DNA of 40,543 nt from an uncultured Prochlorococcus sp. GTDB lineage: Bacteria > Cyanobacteriota > Cyanobacteriia > PCC-6307 > Cyanobiaceae. Of this stretch, positions 24,608-35,173 are shown piece after piece. A program made the position numbers and the translations under genes. Position 1 is the stretch's first letter. Every line of letters starts with the position of its first letter. The notes beneath the pieces were generated by a model that was given only the letters and a program-made list of their open reading frames with translations, was not told the DNA's origin and did not search any database. The stretch covers positions 1 through 40,543 of the forward strand of contig CACHEM010000007.1 of assembly GCA_902578845.1 (NCBI GenBank), given 5' to 3'.

Positions 24608-25717
24608 ATGGCACAAAAAACTAAAAATTCAATATTAATCATTGGCGGTGGACTTTTAGGTTTATCTATTGCTTATGAATTTTCTAGAAATAACTTCAAA
24701 GTTTTAGTTTTAAGCAAAAACAGAAATGAATCAGCTGGATTTGTTGCTGCAGGAATGTTAGCTACTCACGCCGAAGGGCTCGAAGATGAATTACTAAAAT
24801 TTGGCCAAGAAAGTCAAAATCTAATTCCAAAGTGGATAAAAAGTATTGAACAAGATAGTAATATTAAATGCGGTTTAAAAAAATGTGGCATAGTAGTTCC
24901 TTTTAAAAACAAAGAAGATCTTGAAGAGTTTCCCACTTATGAATATGGAAAATATTTAAATCACAAAGATCTTCAAACAGAAATTAATGGAATGAATTCT
25001 ATTTGGAAACATGGTTTACTTTTTGAACAAGATGGTCAAATAGATAACCGAAGAAGACTGATGCGTGCTCTTGAGAGAGCATGCTCATTGCATGGAGTCG
25101 AATTTCAGGAGGGCTCAGAAGTAGAGGATTTGACATTCGAAAAAAACAAAATTGCAGGTGCAACAGTTGTATGTGCAACTGGGGAAATAAAAAAAATTAA
25201 CTGCGAAAAAGCAATTATATGCAGCGGTGCTTGGAGTAAAAAAATTTTTAATAAGATTCCAGTCTTTCCTGTAAAGGGACAAATGCTATCAATACAAGGT
25301 CCAACAAATTTTTTGAAAAGAGTTATTTTTGGTCCAAAAACTTATCTAGTTCCCCGTGATGATGGACTCATTATAGTTGGAGCGACAGTTGAAAAAGATT
25401 CAAAATTTAATCAGGGCAATACTCCTAATGGAATAAAACAACTGCAAGAAGGCATTCGCTCCTTATTGCCAGAAGCTATTAATTGGCCACAAATGGAACA
25501 CTGGTGGGGATTTAGACCTTGTACACCAGATCTAAAACCAATAATTGGAAAATCAAAAATTGAAAATCTTTTTATAGCTACAGGACATTACAGAAATGGA
25601 GTTTTATTTTCTGCAATAACAAGTGATCTTCTTTTGAAAATAGTTCAAAATAAAAATCTCAAAGAAATAGAAAAAAGCTTTTTAGAAAAATTTAGTTTAG
25701 ATAGATTTGCCATTTAA
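24608..25717 (+). CDS. thiO: Glycine oxidase-like FAD enzyme (ThiO type)
   Basis: 369 residues, DAO family. The N-terminal FAD motif ILIIGGGLLGLSIAYEFSR is clear, followed by AAGMLATHAEG. The end has the family stretch ATGHYRNGVLFSAITSDLL. ThiO makes iminoglycine for the thiazole part of thiamine. The family also includes D-amino acid oxidases, so the specific reaction is inferred from overall resemblance. It is divergent from gatB (79 bases) and ends 3 bases before convergent ndk. No other thi gene is nearby. Confidence 0.87.
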   Translation: MAQKTKNSILIIGGGLLGLSIAYEFSRNNFKVLVLSKNRNESAGFVAAGMLATHAEGLEDELLKFGQESQNLIPKWIKSIEQDSNIKCGLKKCGIVVPFKNKEDLEEFPTYEYGKYLNHKDLQTEINGMNSIWKHGLLFEQDGQIDNRRRLMRALERACSLHGVEFQEGSEVEDLTFEKNKIAGATVVCATGEIKKINCEKAIICSGAWSKKIFNKIPVFPVKGQMLSIQGPTNFLKRVIFGPKTYLVPRDDGLIIVGATVEKDSKFNQGNTPNGIKQLQEGIRSLLPEAINWPQMEHWWGFRPCTPDLKPIIGKSKIENLFIATGHYRNGVLFSAITSDLLLKIVQNKNLKEIEKSFLEKFSLDRFAI

Positions 25718-25720
25718 ATT

Positions 25721-26179
25721 TTAATTTTCAGATCGCCATTTCGAATCAGAAGTTTCCCACTCACATAATTCCTCTTCGTTAAACCATAAATCAATTTCAA
25801 ATTTTGCTGTATCTTCTCCATCAGAACCATGAATAATATTCCTCCCAATATCAATAGCTAAATCACCTCTAATTGTTCCAGGCTCTGCTTCCAGAGGTTT
25901 TGTTGCACCTATTAGTTTTCTAGCGCTCAAAATAACTCCTTCGCCTTCCCACACCATTGCTATAACAGGCCCACTTGAAATAAAATCTACTAAATCACCA
26001 AAAAAGGGTCTTTCTCTATGTACTCCATAATGATTTTGAGCAAGTTCTTTTGAAGGAATTAATTGCTTTAATCCCACCAATTTAAATCCTTTTTTTTCAA
26101 ATCTGCCAATAATCTCAGCAACATATCCTCTTTGAACTCCATCTGGTTTAATTGCAATAAAGGTTCTCTCTTTGGTCAT
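25721..26179 (-). CDS. ndk: Nucleoside diphosphate kinase
   Basis: 152 residues, the standard length. It passes phosphate from ATP to other nucleoside diphosphates through a phospho-His. The active-site stretch [17 protein letters not shown] contains the catalytic His, and the N-terminus [17 protein letters not shown] is classic. The start is the ATG at 26179. It is divergent from speA, with 122 bases between the starts. Confidence 0.97.
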   Translation of the reverse strand: MTKERTFIAIKPDGVQRGYVAEIIGRFEKKGFKLVGLKQLIPSKELAQNHYGVHRERPFFGDLVDFISSGPVIAMVWEGEGVILSARKLIGATKPLEAEPGTIRGDLAIDIGRNIIHGSDGEDTAKFEIDLWFNEEELCEWETSDSKWRSEN

Positions 26180-26301
26180 TTAGTTAATAATCACTCTATG
26201 TATATTCAACTTTTGGGTGGTAACTTGGCAAGTAATCATTAAAATAAAAGATATTGTTTTGAGTTATTTTCAAAAACTTTTACTAATCTCTAAGACATAA
26301 A

Positions 26302-28248
26302 TTGACCAATTTTGATCCAAAAAAATTAAAGAATATTTGGACTATTGAAGATAGTATTTCGACCTATAACATAGACAAATGGGGAGATAAATATTTTTCT
26401 ATAAATTCCAAAGGAAATATATCAGTAACTAAAAATATAAAATCTGAAAATAAGATTGATCTTTTTAAGCTTGTCAAAGAACTTAAGAGTAGAGAAATAA
26501 ATCCTCCATTAATCATAAGATTTAATGATATCTTGAAAGATCGCATAAATGCATTACATGACTCTTTTTTAAAAGCAATAAAAACCTATAAATATAAGAA
26601 TATTTATCAAGGCGTTTTTCCTGTCAAATGTAATCAACAGAAAAATGTCCTAGAAAAGATAATAGAGTTTGGTAGCCAATGGAATTTTGGTTTAGAAGTA
26701 GGAAGTAAATCAGAACTATTAATTGGCCTTGCACTTCTTGAAAACCAAAATTCATTATTAATATGCAATGGATATAAAGATAAAAAATATATTGAGATTG
26801 CTACTTTGGCCAGAAAACTCGGCAAAAATCCAATAATAGTTATTGAACAACGAGATGAAGTAAAAAGAATTATTCAAGCAGTTCAAGAACTTAACGCGAC
26901 TCCATTGATAGGAATTAGAGCAAAGTTATCAAGTAAAAGTAGTGGTAGGTGGAGCAAATCTATTGGAGATAATTCCAAATTTGGATTATCAATCCCAGAA
27001 ATTATGTTGACAATAAAAGAACTTAAAGAAGCAAATCTTATCAACGAAATGAAATTGCTCCATTTTCATATAGGCAGTCAAATAAGTGATATTGCTGTGA
27101 TCAAAGACGCATTACAAGAAGCGAGTCAAATATATGTTGAACTATGCAAACTAGGAGCTCCAATGCAATATATCGACGTTGGGGGAGGATTAGGAATAGA
27201 TTTTGATGGAACTAAAACTTCCTCCAACACTTCTACAAATTATTCTCTTCAGAATTATGCTAACGATGTAATTGCAACTATTAAGGATTCATGTGAATTA
27301 AATAATATCAAGCATCCAACCATAATCTCAGAAAGTGGAAGAGCAATAATTAGTCATTGTTCAGTTTTAATTTTTAATGTCTTAGGAACAAGCCATGTCA
27401 GTTCCAAACTACAAATTTTTGATAACAAAAATCAACAATTAATAATCTCAAATTTACTTGAAACTTTCTATGAATTAAAGAAACTTAAAAATAAAAAAAT
27501 AAATTTATCTCAAATAATTGAACTATGGAATGATGCAAAAAAGTTTAAAGAAGATTGCTTAGTCGCTTTTAGATTAGGATTTTTAAGTTTAGCAGAAAGA
27601 GCTTATGCCGAAGAACTTACTTGGGCTTGCGCAAAAGAAATTTCTAATAACCTGAATAATGATGAAATCAATCACCCTGATTTATCTGAAATTACAGAAA
27701 CTCTTGCATCAACTTATTATGCAAATTTATCTATTTTTAAATCTATTCCCGATAGCTGGGCAATAAATCAGATTTTTCCAATAATACCAATACATAGGCA
27801 CTTAGAGAAGCCTTTTTGCAAAGGCAACTTTGCAGATTTAACTTGTGATTCAGATGGGAAACTAAATAATTTTTTTGATGATGGAAAAATTAAATCATTA
27901 CTAAATTTACATAAGCCAGAGCAAGATAAAGATTATCTAATTGGAATTTTTATGACTGGAGCCTATCAAGAAGCATTGGGAAACTTGCACAATTTATTTG
28001 GCAGTACAAACGTTGTTCATATAGACATAAATAAAGATAATTCATATAAGGTCAAAAATATTATTAAAGAAGAAAGTAAATCTGAAATTTTACAATTATT
28101 AGATTACAGTTCAGCTTCTTTGGTTGAATCTATAAGAATTAATACTGAATCAGCAATTGATCAAAAAAAATTAACTATTGAAGAAGCAAGAAAATTAATG
28201 GATCAAATCGAAATTAGTCTCAGAAAAAGTAGTTATTTTTCAGAATAA
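26302..28248 (+). CDS. speA: Biosynthetic arginine decarboxylase
   Basis: 648 residues, a PLP enzyme making agmatine for polyamine synthesis. The PLP lysine lies in [12 protein letters not shown]. Other conserved parts are [12 protein letters not shown] (PLP contact), [15 protein letters not shown] and [13 protein letters not shown]. Length fits bacterial SpeA (about 630-660). The start is a TTG at 26302. The last 16 bases overlap the end of convergent alaS. Confidence 0.96.
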   Translation: MTNFDPKKLKNIWTIEDSISTYNIDKWGDKYFSINSKGNISVTKNIKSENKIDLFKLVKELKSREINPPLIIRFNDILKDRINALHDSFLKAIKTYKYKNIYQGVFPVKCNQQKNVLEKIIEFGSQWNFGLEVGSKSELLIGLALLENQNSLLICNGYKDKKYIEIATLARKLGKNPIIVIEQRDEVKRIIQAVQELNATPLIGIRAKLSSKSSGRWSKSIGDNSKFGLSIPEIMLTIKELKEANLINEMKLLHFHIGSQISDIAVIKDALQEASQIYVELCKLGAPMQYIDVGGGLGIDFDGTKTSSNTSTNYSLQNYANDVIATIKDSCELNNIKHPTIISESGRAIISHCSVLIFNVLGTSHVSSKLQIFDNKNQQLIISNLLETFYELKKLKNKKINLSQIIELWNDAKKFKEDCLVAFRLGFLSLAERAYAEELTWACAKEISNNLNNDEINHPDLSEITETLASTYYANLSIFKSIPDSWAINQIFPIIPIHRHLEKPFCKGNFADLTCDSDGKLNNFFDDGKIKSLLNLHKPEQDKDYLIGIFMTGAYQEALGNLHNLFGSTNVVHIDINKDNSYKVKNIIKEESKSEILQLLDYSSASLVESIRINTESAIDQKKLTIEEARKLMDQIEISLRKSSYFSE

Positions 28249-30893
28249 CTATCTAATGTTTTTTGCAAATAATTTTTAGCATAATCTAGAGCATCACTTA
28301 ACTTATCAATATCTTTAGCACCTGCTTGAGCAAAATTAGGCTTACCTCCTCCTCCTCCAGAACAAATTCTTGCAATCTCATTAATTAATTTACCTGCATG
28401 CAATCCTATTTTTACGGCATCATCACCTAAAGAAACTACAAATAACAACTTTCTATTTTCTGGATTTGATATTCCCCCAAGAATCACTATTGCTTTATTT
28501 CCCAAATGAGAAGTTAAATTAAGTGCTGCAGATTGCAAAGAATTCCCATCTAAGCCATCAATCTGATTAACTAAAACTGAAAAAGAATTTACTATTTCTG
28601 CGGATGATTTTATAGAAGAGTATTTAAAATATGCAATTTCATCTTTCATTTTTTGTATCTCTTTATTCTTATTAATGAGCTCTGCTTGCAAATTATTAAC
28701 CCTTTCAAAAAGTTGATTAGGATTTGCTTTTAACAAATCACTTAGTTGATTGACTAAAGCATTTCTATCACTGAAATAGTCTAATGCTGATTGGCCTGAT
28801 AATGCTTCGATCCTTCTTACTCCGGCTGAGATCCCTTCCTCACTAATTATTTTGAAAGAACCTAATTCGGATGTATTTTTAACATGTGTGCCACCACAAA
28901 GTTCCATTGAAACTCCTGGTACATTAACAACGCGCACTTCATCTTCATATTTTTCTCCAAACATTGCGACTGCGCCCTTTTCAAGAGCCTCACTCTTAGA
29001 CATATTTTTTATTTCTAGCGCGTGATTTTCCATAATCCAAGAGTTAACTAAAGTCTCAATTTTAGAAATTTGATCTTTAGAAATAGGATTAGAGGAATTA
29101 AAGTCAAATCGTAATTTATTAAAGGCTACTAATGAACCTTTTTGTCCAACACTTTCGTTAACAACTGATTTAAGTGCAGATTGTAATAAATGAGTAGCTG
29201 TATGATTTGCAGCAGCCTTAGCTCTATTAGAGGAGCTAACCTTAGTCTTAACTTTTTGTCCAATAGTTAATATTCCTTTTTTGATCGTTCCATAATGTAA
29301 AAAAACATTTTTCTTTCGCATAACATTATCAACCAAGACCTCTACATCTTTTGAAAATATCGTTCCAATATCACCAACTTGCCCGCCAGATTCTCCATAA
29401 AAAGCTGTCTGATCAAGAACAATTAAAACTTTCTGACCTTCACTTGCTTGCTTAACTAATCTTGAATCCAAGAATATACCGTTTATTTTAGCTTCAGAAA
29501 GAAGTGAATTATAACCATTAAAAACAGTTTTGTTAAAAAGTTCTATTTCTCGCTCTAATGATCCCTCTAATGTCAAATCAATATTACTTGAAGCAGCTTT
29601 AGCTCTCTCTTTTTGTGCATTCATTTCTTCTTCAAAACCCTTTACATCTACACTGATACTATTTTCTTCAGCAATTTCTACAGTAAGTTCTAAAGGAAAT
29701 CCATAAGTATCATAAAGTTCAAAAGCTTTAAAACCAGAAATTAATTTCTGCCCTGAAGAAATTAACTCATCTAGCAATTTCTCTCCTCTTTCAAGAGTTT
29801 CCCTAAATCTTATTTCTTCAATTTTTATCTCATTTAAAATTAAATCATTATTATTCTTTAAATCAGGATAATTATTTTGCATTAAATTGATCCCGACAGT
29901 AGCAATCTGAGGTAAAAATTCATTTGTTATACCTATTAATCTCCCATGTCTGACCATTCTTCTAATAAGCCTTCTTAATATATATCCCCTGCCGAGATTA
30001 CTTGCTGCTACTCCATCAGAAATTAAATGAATAACAGCTCTTGTATGATCACCAATGATTTTTAAAGAAATTTTGTTTTTATCATCTGAAGAAAAATAAT
30101 CAATATTTGCAATCTCACAAATTTTTTGAATAATAGGAAATATTAAATCTGTCTCATAATTATTTTGCTTTTTTTGTAGTATTTGAGCCATCCTTTCAAG
30201 ACCCATTCCTGTATCAATATTTTTAAATTTTAAATCTGTCAATTTTCCATTAGGATCACGATTATATTGCATAAAAACAAGATTATAAAATTCAATAAAA
30301 CGATCTCCATTTTCTAAATCAATATTCTGCAGACCATTTTCAGGATAAAAATCATAATAAAGTTCTGAACATGGTCCACATGGCCCTGTTTTGCCAGATG
30401 ACCAAAAATTATCTTCCTCACCTAGTTTCACTATCCTATCTGGATCAATACCAATTTCATCTTTCCAAATTTTTGCAGACTCTTCGTCTTCGTGAAAAAC
30501 ACTTACAATTATATTTTCAACAGAAAGTTGATAAATATTAGTAACTAATTCCCAAGCCCATTGAATAGCCTCTCGTTTAAAATAATCTCCAAAAGAGAAA
30601 TTACCAAGCATTTCAAAAAAAGTATGATGTCTAGCCGTAACTCCAACGTTTTCTATATCATTTGTTCTGATGCACTTTTGGCTAGATGTAGCCCTTTTTG
30701 ATGGTCTATCTTTTAAACCTAAAAAAATCGGTTTAAAAGGTAGCATTCCAGCAATTGTGAGCATAACCGTAGGGTCATCTGGAATCAAAGATGCACTTGG
30801 AATGATTTTATGTAATTTTTCACTGTAAAATTGTAAAAAAGCATTTCTTATCTCATCTCCTGTAACTATTTTTTTCCTTAGTTGAGATGTCAT
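28233..30893 (-). CDS. alaS: Alanyl-tRNA synthetase
   Basis: 886 residues, normal length. The catalytic domain has [11 protein letters not shown] and [19 protein letters not shown]. The editing domain has [11 protein letters not shown] and CGGTHV, the zinc-site residues. The C-Ala region ends [16 protein letters not shown]. It charges tRNA-Ala and should also charge the G3-U70 acceptor of the tmRNA seen in this window. It overlaps the 3' end of speA by 16 bases. Confidence 0.98.
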   Translation of the reverse strand: MTSQLRKKIVTGDEIRNAFLQFYSEKLHKIIPSASLIPDDPTVMLTIAGMLPFKPIFLGLKDRPSKRATSSQKCIRTNDIENVGVTARHHTFFEMLGNFSFGDYFKREAIQWAWELVTNIYQLSVENIIVSVFHEDEESAKIWKDEIGIDPDRIVKLGEEDNFWSSGKTGPCGPCSELYYDFYPENGLQNIDLENGDRFIEFYNLVFMQYNRDPNGKLTDLKFKNIDTGMGLERMAQILQKKQNNYETDLIFPIIQKICEIANIDYFSSDDKNKISLKIIGDHTRAVIHLISDGVAASNLGRGYILRRLIRRMVRHGRLIGITNEFLPQIATVGINLMQNNYPDLKNNNDLILNEIKIEEIRFRETLERGEKLLDELISSGQKLISGFKAFELYDTYGFPLELTVEIAEENSISVDVKGFEEEMNAQKERAKAASSNIDLTLEGSLEREIELFNKTVFNGYNSLLSEAKINGIFLDSRLVKQASEGQKVLIVLDQTAFYGESGGQVGDIGTIFSKDVEVLVDNVMRKKNVFLHYGTIKKGILTIGQKVKTKVSSSNRAKAAANHTATHLLQSALKSVVNESVGQKGSLVAFNKLRFDFNSSNPISKDQISKIETLVNSWIMENHALEIKNMSKSEALEKGAVAMFGEKYEDEVRVVNVPGVSMELCGGTHVKNTSELGSFKIISEEGISAGVRRIEALSGQSALDYFSDRNALVNQLSDLLKANPNQLFERVNNLQAELINKNKEIQKMKDEIAYFKYSSIKSSAEIVNSFSVLVNQIDGLDGNSLQSAALNLTSHLGNKAIVILGGISNPENRKLLFVVSLGDDAVKIGLHAGKLINEIARICSGGGGGKPNFAQAGAKDIDKLSDALDYAKNYLQKTLDSYSEK

Positions 30894-31012
30894 TTATCCA
30901 GAATAAGAAGATTAAAAATTAAAGAAAAGCGTAATTTCGGTTATTTCACAAAAATAATCACGCGGATTTATATTCTACATAACTAAAGTTATTTTATAAC
31001 GCGATTTGTCCT

Positions 31013-32788
31013 ATGCTAGCCTCTGCCCAGACAAGTAATTCTAAATTGGCACAAATAAATAACAAGTTGACAGTTCAATCTCAAAACTTTACTGATGATT
31101 CTTGTGCCATAAGATCTCTGGATTGGGATCGCAGTAGATTTGATATTGAATTTGGCTTAAGAAATGGCACGACTTACAATAGTTTTATTATTAAAGGCGA
31201 AAAACTAGCAATAATCGATACTAGTCACGCAAAATTTAAAGAATTATGGTTTGAAGAATTACTAAAAGAGGTAAACCCACAAGAAGTGGATTATCTAATT
31301 ACGAGCCATACAGAACCTGATCATTCTGGTTTAATAGGTAATCTTCTAGAATTAAACAAAAATATCACAGTAGTAGGATCAAAATTAGCCCTAAAGTTTA
31401 TTGAAGACCAAATACATATTCCCTTTAAGCGACTAGAAGTTAAAAGTGGAGAGTTTTTGAATCTCGGAACTAATCCTAATAGCGGTTTAGAACATAATAT
31501 TGAATTTATAAGCGCACCAAATTTACATTGGCCAGATACAATTTTTTCATATGACCACAGCACTCATGTTCTCTACACATGCGATGCATTTGGACTCCAT
31601 TATTGTTCTGATGAATTTTATGACAATGATCAAAAAGAAATATATGATGATTTTCGTTTTTATTACGATTGCCTAATGGGTCCAAATGCTAGAAGCGTTC
31701 TGCAGGCAATTAAAAGAATAGATAAGTTACCTGAATTAAAAACAATAGCCGTAGGTCATGGGCCTTTGCTTCATAATCAAGTTAATTTTTGGAAAGGAAA
31801 ATATCAAGAATGGAGTAGCAATAAAAGCAAAGGTAAGGATTTTGTATCAGTCTGCTACATCAGCGACTATGGTTATTGTGATCGACTAAGTCAAGCGATA
31901 TCTCATGGAATAAGTAAAGCAGATGCACAGGTTCAATTAATTGATTTAAGATCTTCTGACCCCCAAGAATTAACAAGTTTAATTTCAGAGTCAAAAGCAG
32001 TAGTCATCCCCACATGGCCAGTAGATTCAGATAATGAATTAAAAGAATCTCTTGGTACTTTATTTGCAGCACTAAAATCAAAACAATTTACAGCCGTCTA
32101 TGATGCATTTGGAGGAAATGATGAACCAATAGATTCTTTAGCAACTAAATTAAGAGAACTTGGTCAAAAAGAAGCTTTCTCTCCTTTAAGAGTGAAAAAC
32201 ATTCCAGATCCCATTGTTTATCAACAATTCGAAGAAGCTGGAACTGACTTGGGTCAATTGATCAATAAAAAGAAAAATATTGCCTCTATGAAGAGCCTTG
32301 ATTCAAATTTAGATAAAGCGTTAGGTAGATTAAGTGGAGGATTATATGTAGTTACAGCAAGCCAAGGGGAAGGTTCGACATTTAGACAAAGTGCAATGGT
32401 TGCAAGTTGGGTTAGTCAAGCAAGCTTTTCTCCCCCAGGTATTACAGTTGCAGTAGCAAAAGATAGGGCTATTGAATCATATATGCAAGTTGGCAAAGGT
32501 TTTGTTGTGAATATCTTGAGGGAAGATAACTATCAAAAAATGTTCAGGCATTTTTTAAAGAGATTTGCACCTGGAGCTGATAGATTTGCAGATGTAGATG
32601 TAATTAGCAAAATCGCTGAAGGAGGACCAGTTCTCTCAGATTCACTCGCCTTTTTAGATTGTAAAGTTAGTTCCAGACTGGAGACTCCAGACCATTGGAT
32701 AATTTACGGAATTGTTGAAAATGGTAATGTTTCTGACTTATCATGTAAGACAGCAGTTCATCACAGAAAAGTTGCTAATCACTATTAG
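31013..32788 (+). CDS. flv3: Flavodiiron protein, Flv3 type with complete diiron ligands
   Basis: 591 residues: a metallo-beta-lactamase-like diiron domain, a flavodoxin domain (from about 270) and a C-terminal flavin-reductase domain (from about 435), the cyanobacterial three-part layout. All diiron ligands are present: His99, Glu101, Asp103 and His104 (HTEPDH), His172, Asp191 and His249. It reduces oxygen to water with electrons from NADPH or ferredoxin, relieving photosystem I. It forms a pair with flv1, which starts 16 bases downstream. The Flv3 name rests on the complete site and partner. Confidence 0.9.
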   Translation: MLASAQTSNSKLAQINNKLTVQSQNFTDDSCAIRSLDWDRSRFDIEFGLRNGTTYNSFIIKGEKLAIIDTSHAKFKELWFEELLKEVNPQEVDYLITSHTEPDHSGLIGNLLELNKNITVVGSKLALKFIEDQIHIPFKRLEVKSGEFLNLGTNPNSGLEHNIEFISAPNLHWPDTIFSYDHSTHVLYTCDAFGLHYCSDEFYDNDQKEIYDDFRFYYDCLMGPNARSVLQAIKRIDKLPELKTIAVGHGPLLHNQVNFWKGKYQEWSSNKSKGKDFVSVCYISDYGYCDRLSQAISHGISKADAQVQLIDLRSSDPQELTSLISESKAVVIPTWPVDSDNELKESLGTLFAALKSKQFTAVYDAFGGNDEPIDSLATKLRELGQKEAFSPLRVKNIPDPIVYQQFEEAGTDLGQLINKKKNIASMKSLDSNLDKALGRLSGGLYVVTASQGEGSTFRQSAMVASWVSQASFSPPGITVAVAKDRAIESYMQVGKGFVVNILREDNYQKMFRHFLKRFAPGADRFADVDVISKIAEGGPVLSDSLAFLDCKVSSRLETPDHWIIYGIVENGNVSDLSCKTAVHHRKVANHY

Positions 32789-32804
32789 AAAATAAGTCTT
32801 TCAA

Positions 32805-34607
32805 ATGTCAGATATAAATATAGGCTTACTTACAGAAAATCAAAACTTATCAACATTTGAAATTACCGAAAATTTTTCTTGTGTAAGATTCTTAGACCAA
32901 AATAAAGAAAGATTTGAACTTGAATTTAACCTTGAAAAAGGAACCTCTTTTAATACTTTTTTCATTAGAAGTCATGAGGAACTTTTTATTATTCATCCAC
33001 CTGAGAAACAATATTTAAATTCATTTAATGAGATAATATCTAACTTTTTTAATCAATATAAATTAGTAAAGATTAACGTCATCTCTGGACATATAAATCC
33101 CCAAATCATAGAAACAATGAAAAACGTTAGTAAGCAATTTAAAGACTTAACTATAACTTGCTCAAATCCTGGATTTAAACTTATTAGTGAACTTTGGAAT
33201 CAAAGAAATCCTAACTTAAAAGAATTCGTTGATATTCAATTACCTGAAATTAACATAATCAAAAAAGAACTTAATTTAGAATTAGACAACATCTCACTAG
33301 AGTTAATTCCTATTCCAACTGCACGTTGGCCAGGAGGACTAATAATTTATGAACGTAATCAAGAAATACTTCTAAGTGAAAAAATTTTCTCCACACACAT
33401 TGCATCTGAATATTGGTCTGAGACAAATCGAATTAGTACAGAAATTGATAGAAAACACTTTTATGATTGTTTGATGGCACCAATGTCTAATCAAGTGGTA
33501 TCAATAACTGAAAAAATTGCAGATTATGACATTAAAACTATTGCACCATTACACGGTCCAGCTATCGAATATAGCTTAAAAAGCTTTTTAAATGACTACA
33601 TTAGATGGGGTGAAAATCTCTCAACAAATAATCCTAAAATCGCTCTTATTTATGCAAGTGCTTATGGAAATACAGCCTCCATAGGTGATGCTTTGGCCAA
33701 AGGGATAAATAGAACTTCTGTTGAAGTAGAAAGTATTAATTGTGAATTTACATCAAATGATGTACTTATAAAATCCATCAAAAATGCTGATGGATATTTA
33801 ATAGGATCTCCCACACTTGGGGGGCACGCTCCAACGCCAATAGTAAGTGCACTAGGGACACTGTTGTCTGAAGGCAATAGAGATAAACCTGTTGGGATTT
33901 TTGGTAGTTTTGGCTGGAGCGGCGAGGCGATAGATTTACTTGAATCAAAATTAAAAGACGGCGGTTTTCAGTTTAGTTTTGATCCTATAAGAATTAAATT
34001 CAGTCCAAATAAACCAAAAATTAAAGAGCTAGAAGAAATAGGAACTCACTTTGGGAGAAAAATTATCAAGAAAGCTAAGAAAAAACCTAGAAAATCAGAT
34101 ACTGGAATGATTACAAGTAAAACGGATCCAAAGTTACAAGCTCTTGGAAGAGTAATTGGCTCACTGTGTGTTCTAACTGCCTCTAAAGGAAAACATGAGA
34201 ATAATATTAGAGGAGCTATGCTTGCATCCTGGGTTAGTCAAGCAAGTTTTTCTCCACCGGGATTAAGTATTGCAGTAGCAAAAGATAGATCTGTAGAGTC
34301 TCTACTTCAAGTTGGAGATTCATTTGCACTAAATATTTTAAGTGAAAAAGATTTTAAAGAACCTTTGAAAAGATTCACTAAACCCTTTGCCCCAGGAGAA
34401 GATAGATTTGAAGGATTAAATATTGAATTAACTCCTAATGAACAGATAATAATTCCTGAATCGTTAGCATGGTTAGATGCTTCTGTAAAAGAGAGAATGG
34501 AATGCGGAGATCATTGGGTAATTTACGCCGAAGTACTACACGGTAATATACTAAAATCCGATAGTTTAACGGCAGTTCATCACCGCAAAACAGGTGCTAA
34601 CTATTAA
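32805..34607 (+). CDS. flv1: Flavodiiron protein, Flv1 type with degenerate metal site
   Basis: 600 residues, same three domains as its neighbour. In the first domain the HxExDH motif is replaced by HINPQI (His96 onward), and the later His is replaced by Arg in TARWPGG, so no normal diiron site can form; the last His (PLHGP) remains. This pattern is that of Flv1, which works with Flv3 in a hetero-oligomer. The flavodoxin domain (YASAYGNTASIGDALAKG) and reductase domain (LASWVSQASFSPPG) look intact. Confidence 0.88.
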   Translation: MSDINIGLLTENQNLSTFEITENFSCVRFLDQNKERFELEFNLEKGTSFNTFFIRSHEELFIIHPPEKQYLNSFNEIISNFFNQYKLVKINVISGHINPQIIETMKNVSKQFKDLTITCSNPGFKLISELWNQRNPNLKEFVDIQLPEINIIKKELNLELDNISLELIPIPTARWPGGLIIYERNQEILLSEKIFSTHIASEYWSETNRISTEIDRKHFYDCLMAPMSNQVVSITEKIADYDIKTIAPLHGPAIEYSLKSFLNDYIRWGENLSTNNPKIALIYASAYGNTASIGDALAKGINRTSVEVESINCEFTSNDVLIKSIKNADGYLIGSPTLGGHAPTPIVSALGTLLSEGNRDKPVGIFGSFGWSGEAIDLLESKLKDGGFQFSFDPIRIKFSPNKPKIKELEEIGTHFGRKIIKKAKKKPRKSDTGMITSKTDPKLQALGRVIGSLCVLTASKGKHENNIRGAMLASWVSQASFSPPGLSIAVAKDRSVESLLQVGDSFALNILSEKDFKEPLKRFTKPFAPGEDRFEGLNIELTPNEQIIIPESLAWLDASVKERMECGDHWVIYAEVLHGNILKSDSLTAVHHRKTGANY

Positions 34608-34624
34608 ATTTATTTATCTAATTT

Positions 34625-35149
34625 ATGACTGAAACAAAAGATCTAATAATCATTACAGCTAGTTGTGGTAAAAATCTAGAACTTTCTGAAAAATTTCTTG
34701 AAAAAAGTAATGAACTGAAAATAAGTTCTGAAATTTTAGATCTTACTACTCTTGATATTCCATTATTTAATCCAAGAATTCACAGCAAAGAAACTATTCC
34801 AAATGAAATAGAAGAATTAAAAAAAAAGCTTTTCGAGATTGAAAGGTGGGTGATTTGTGCACCTGAATATAATGGATCTATACCTCCCATTCTCTCGAAC
34901 TTCATAGCATGGCTCTCTATTTCGGGAGATGACTTTAGGAATTTATTTAATGGTCAACCTATTGCAATTGCAACATTTTCTGGTGGCATAGGGTTAGAAT
35001 TATTAACCTCATTACGAATTCAATTAGTGCATTTAGGAAGTCAAGTATTAGGAAGGCAACTTTTGTCGTCATATAGTAAACCTATAGATACAAAAACTAT
35101 TGAAGATATTATTCAAAGACTTTTACAAATGAAAAAATTAAAAACATAA
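34625..35149 (+). CDS. NADPH-dependent FMN reductase-like flavoprotein
   Basis: 174 residues with a flavodoxin-like fold: a strand at the start (LIIITASCGKNLELSEKF, a loose phosphate-binding loop) and the family motif CAPEYNGSIPPILSNFIAWL, which binds flavin. Members reduce FMN, azo compounds, chromate or quinones. It starts 17 bases after flv1 on the same strand, so it may be co-transcribed and supply or handle flavin for the oxygen-reduction system; this link is inference. The C-terminus is short and Lys-rich. Confidence 0.8.
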   Translation: MTETKDLIIITASCGKNLELSEKFLEKSNELKISSEILDLTTLDIPLFNPRIHSKETIPNEIEELKKKLFEIERWVICAPEYNGSIPPILSNFIAWLSISGDDFRNLFNGQPIAIATFSGGIGLELLTSLRIQLVHLGSQVLGRQLLSSYSKPIDTKTIEDIIQRLLQMKKLKT

Positions 35150-35173
35150 ACTTTTAATAGCTAAAAATTAATC

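Noticed and set aside
31013..34607. Two adjacent flavodiiron genes as a recent tandem duplication
   Set aside because: The two proteins differ widely and show the known Flv3/Flv1 difference in metal ligands, so this is an old, common pair.
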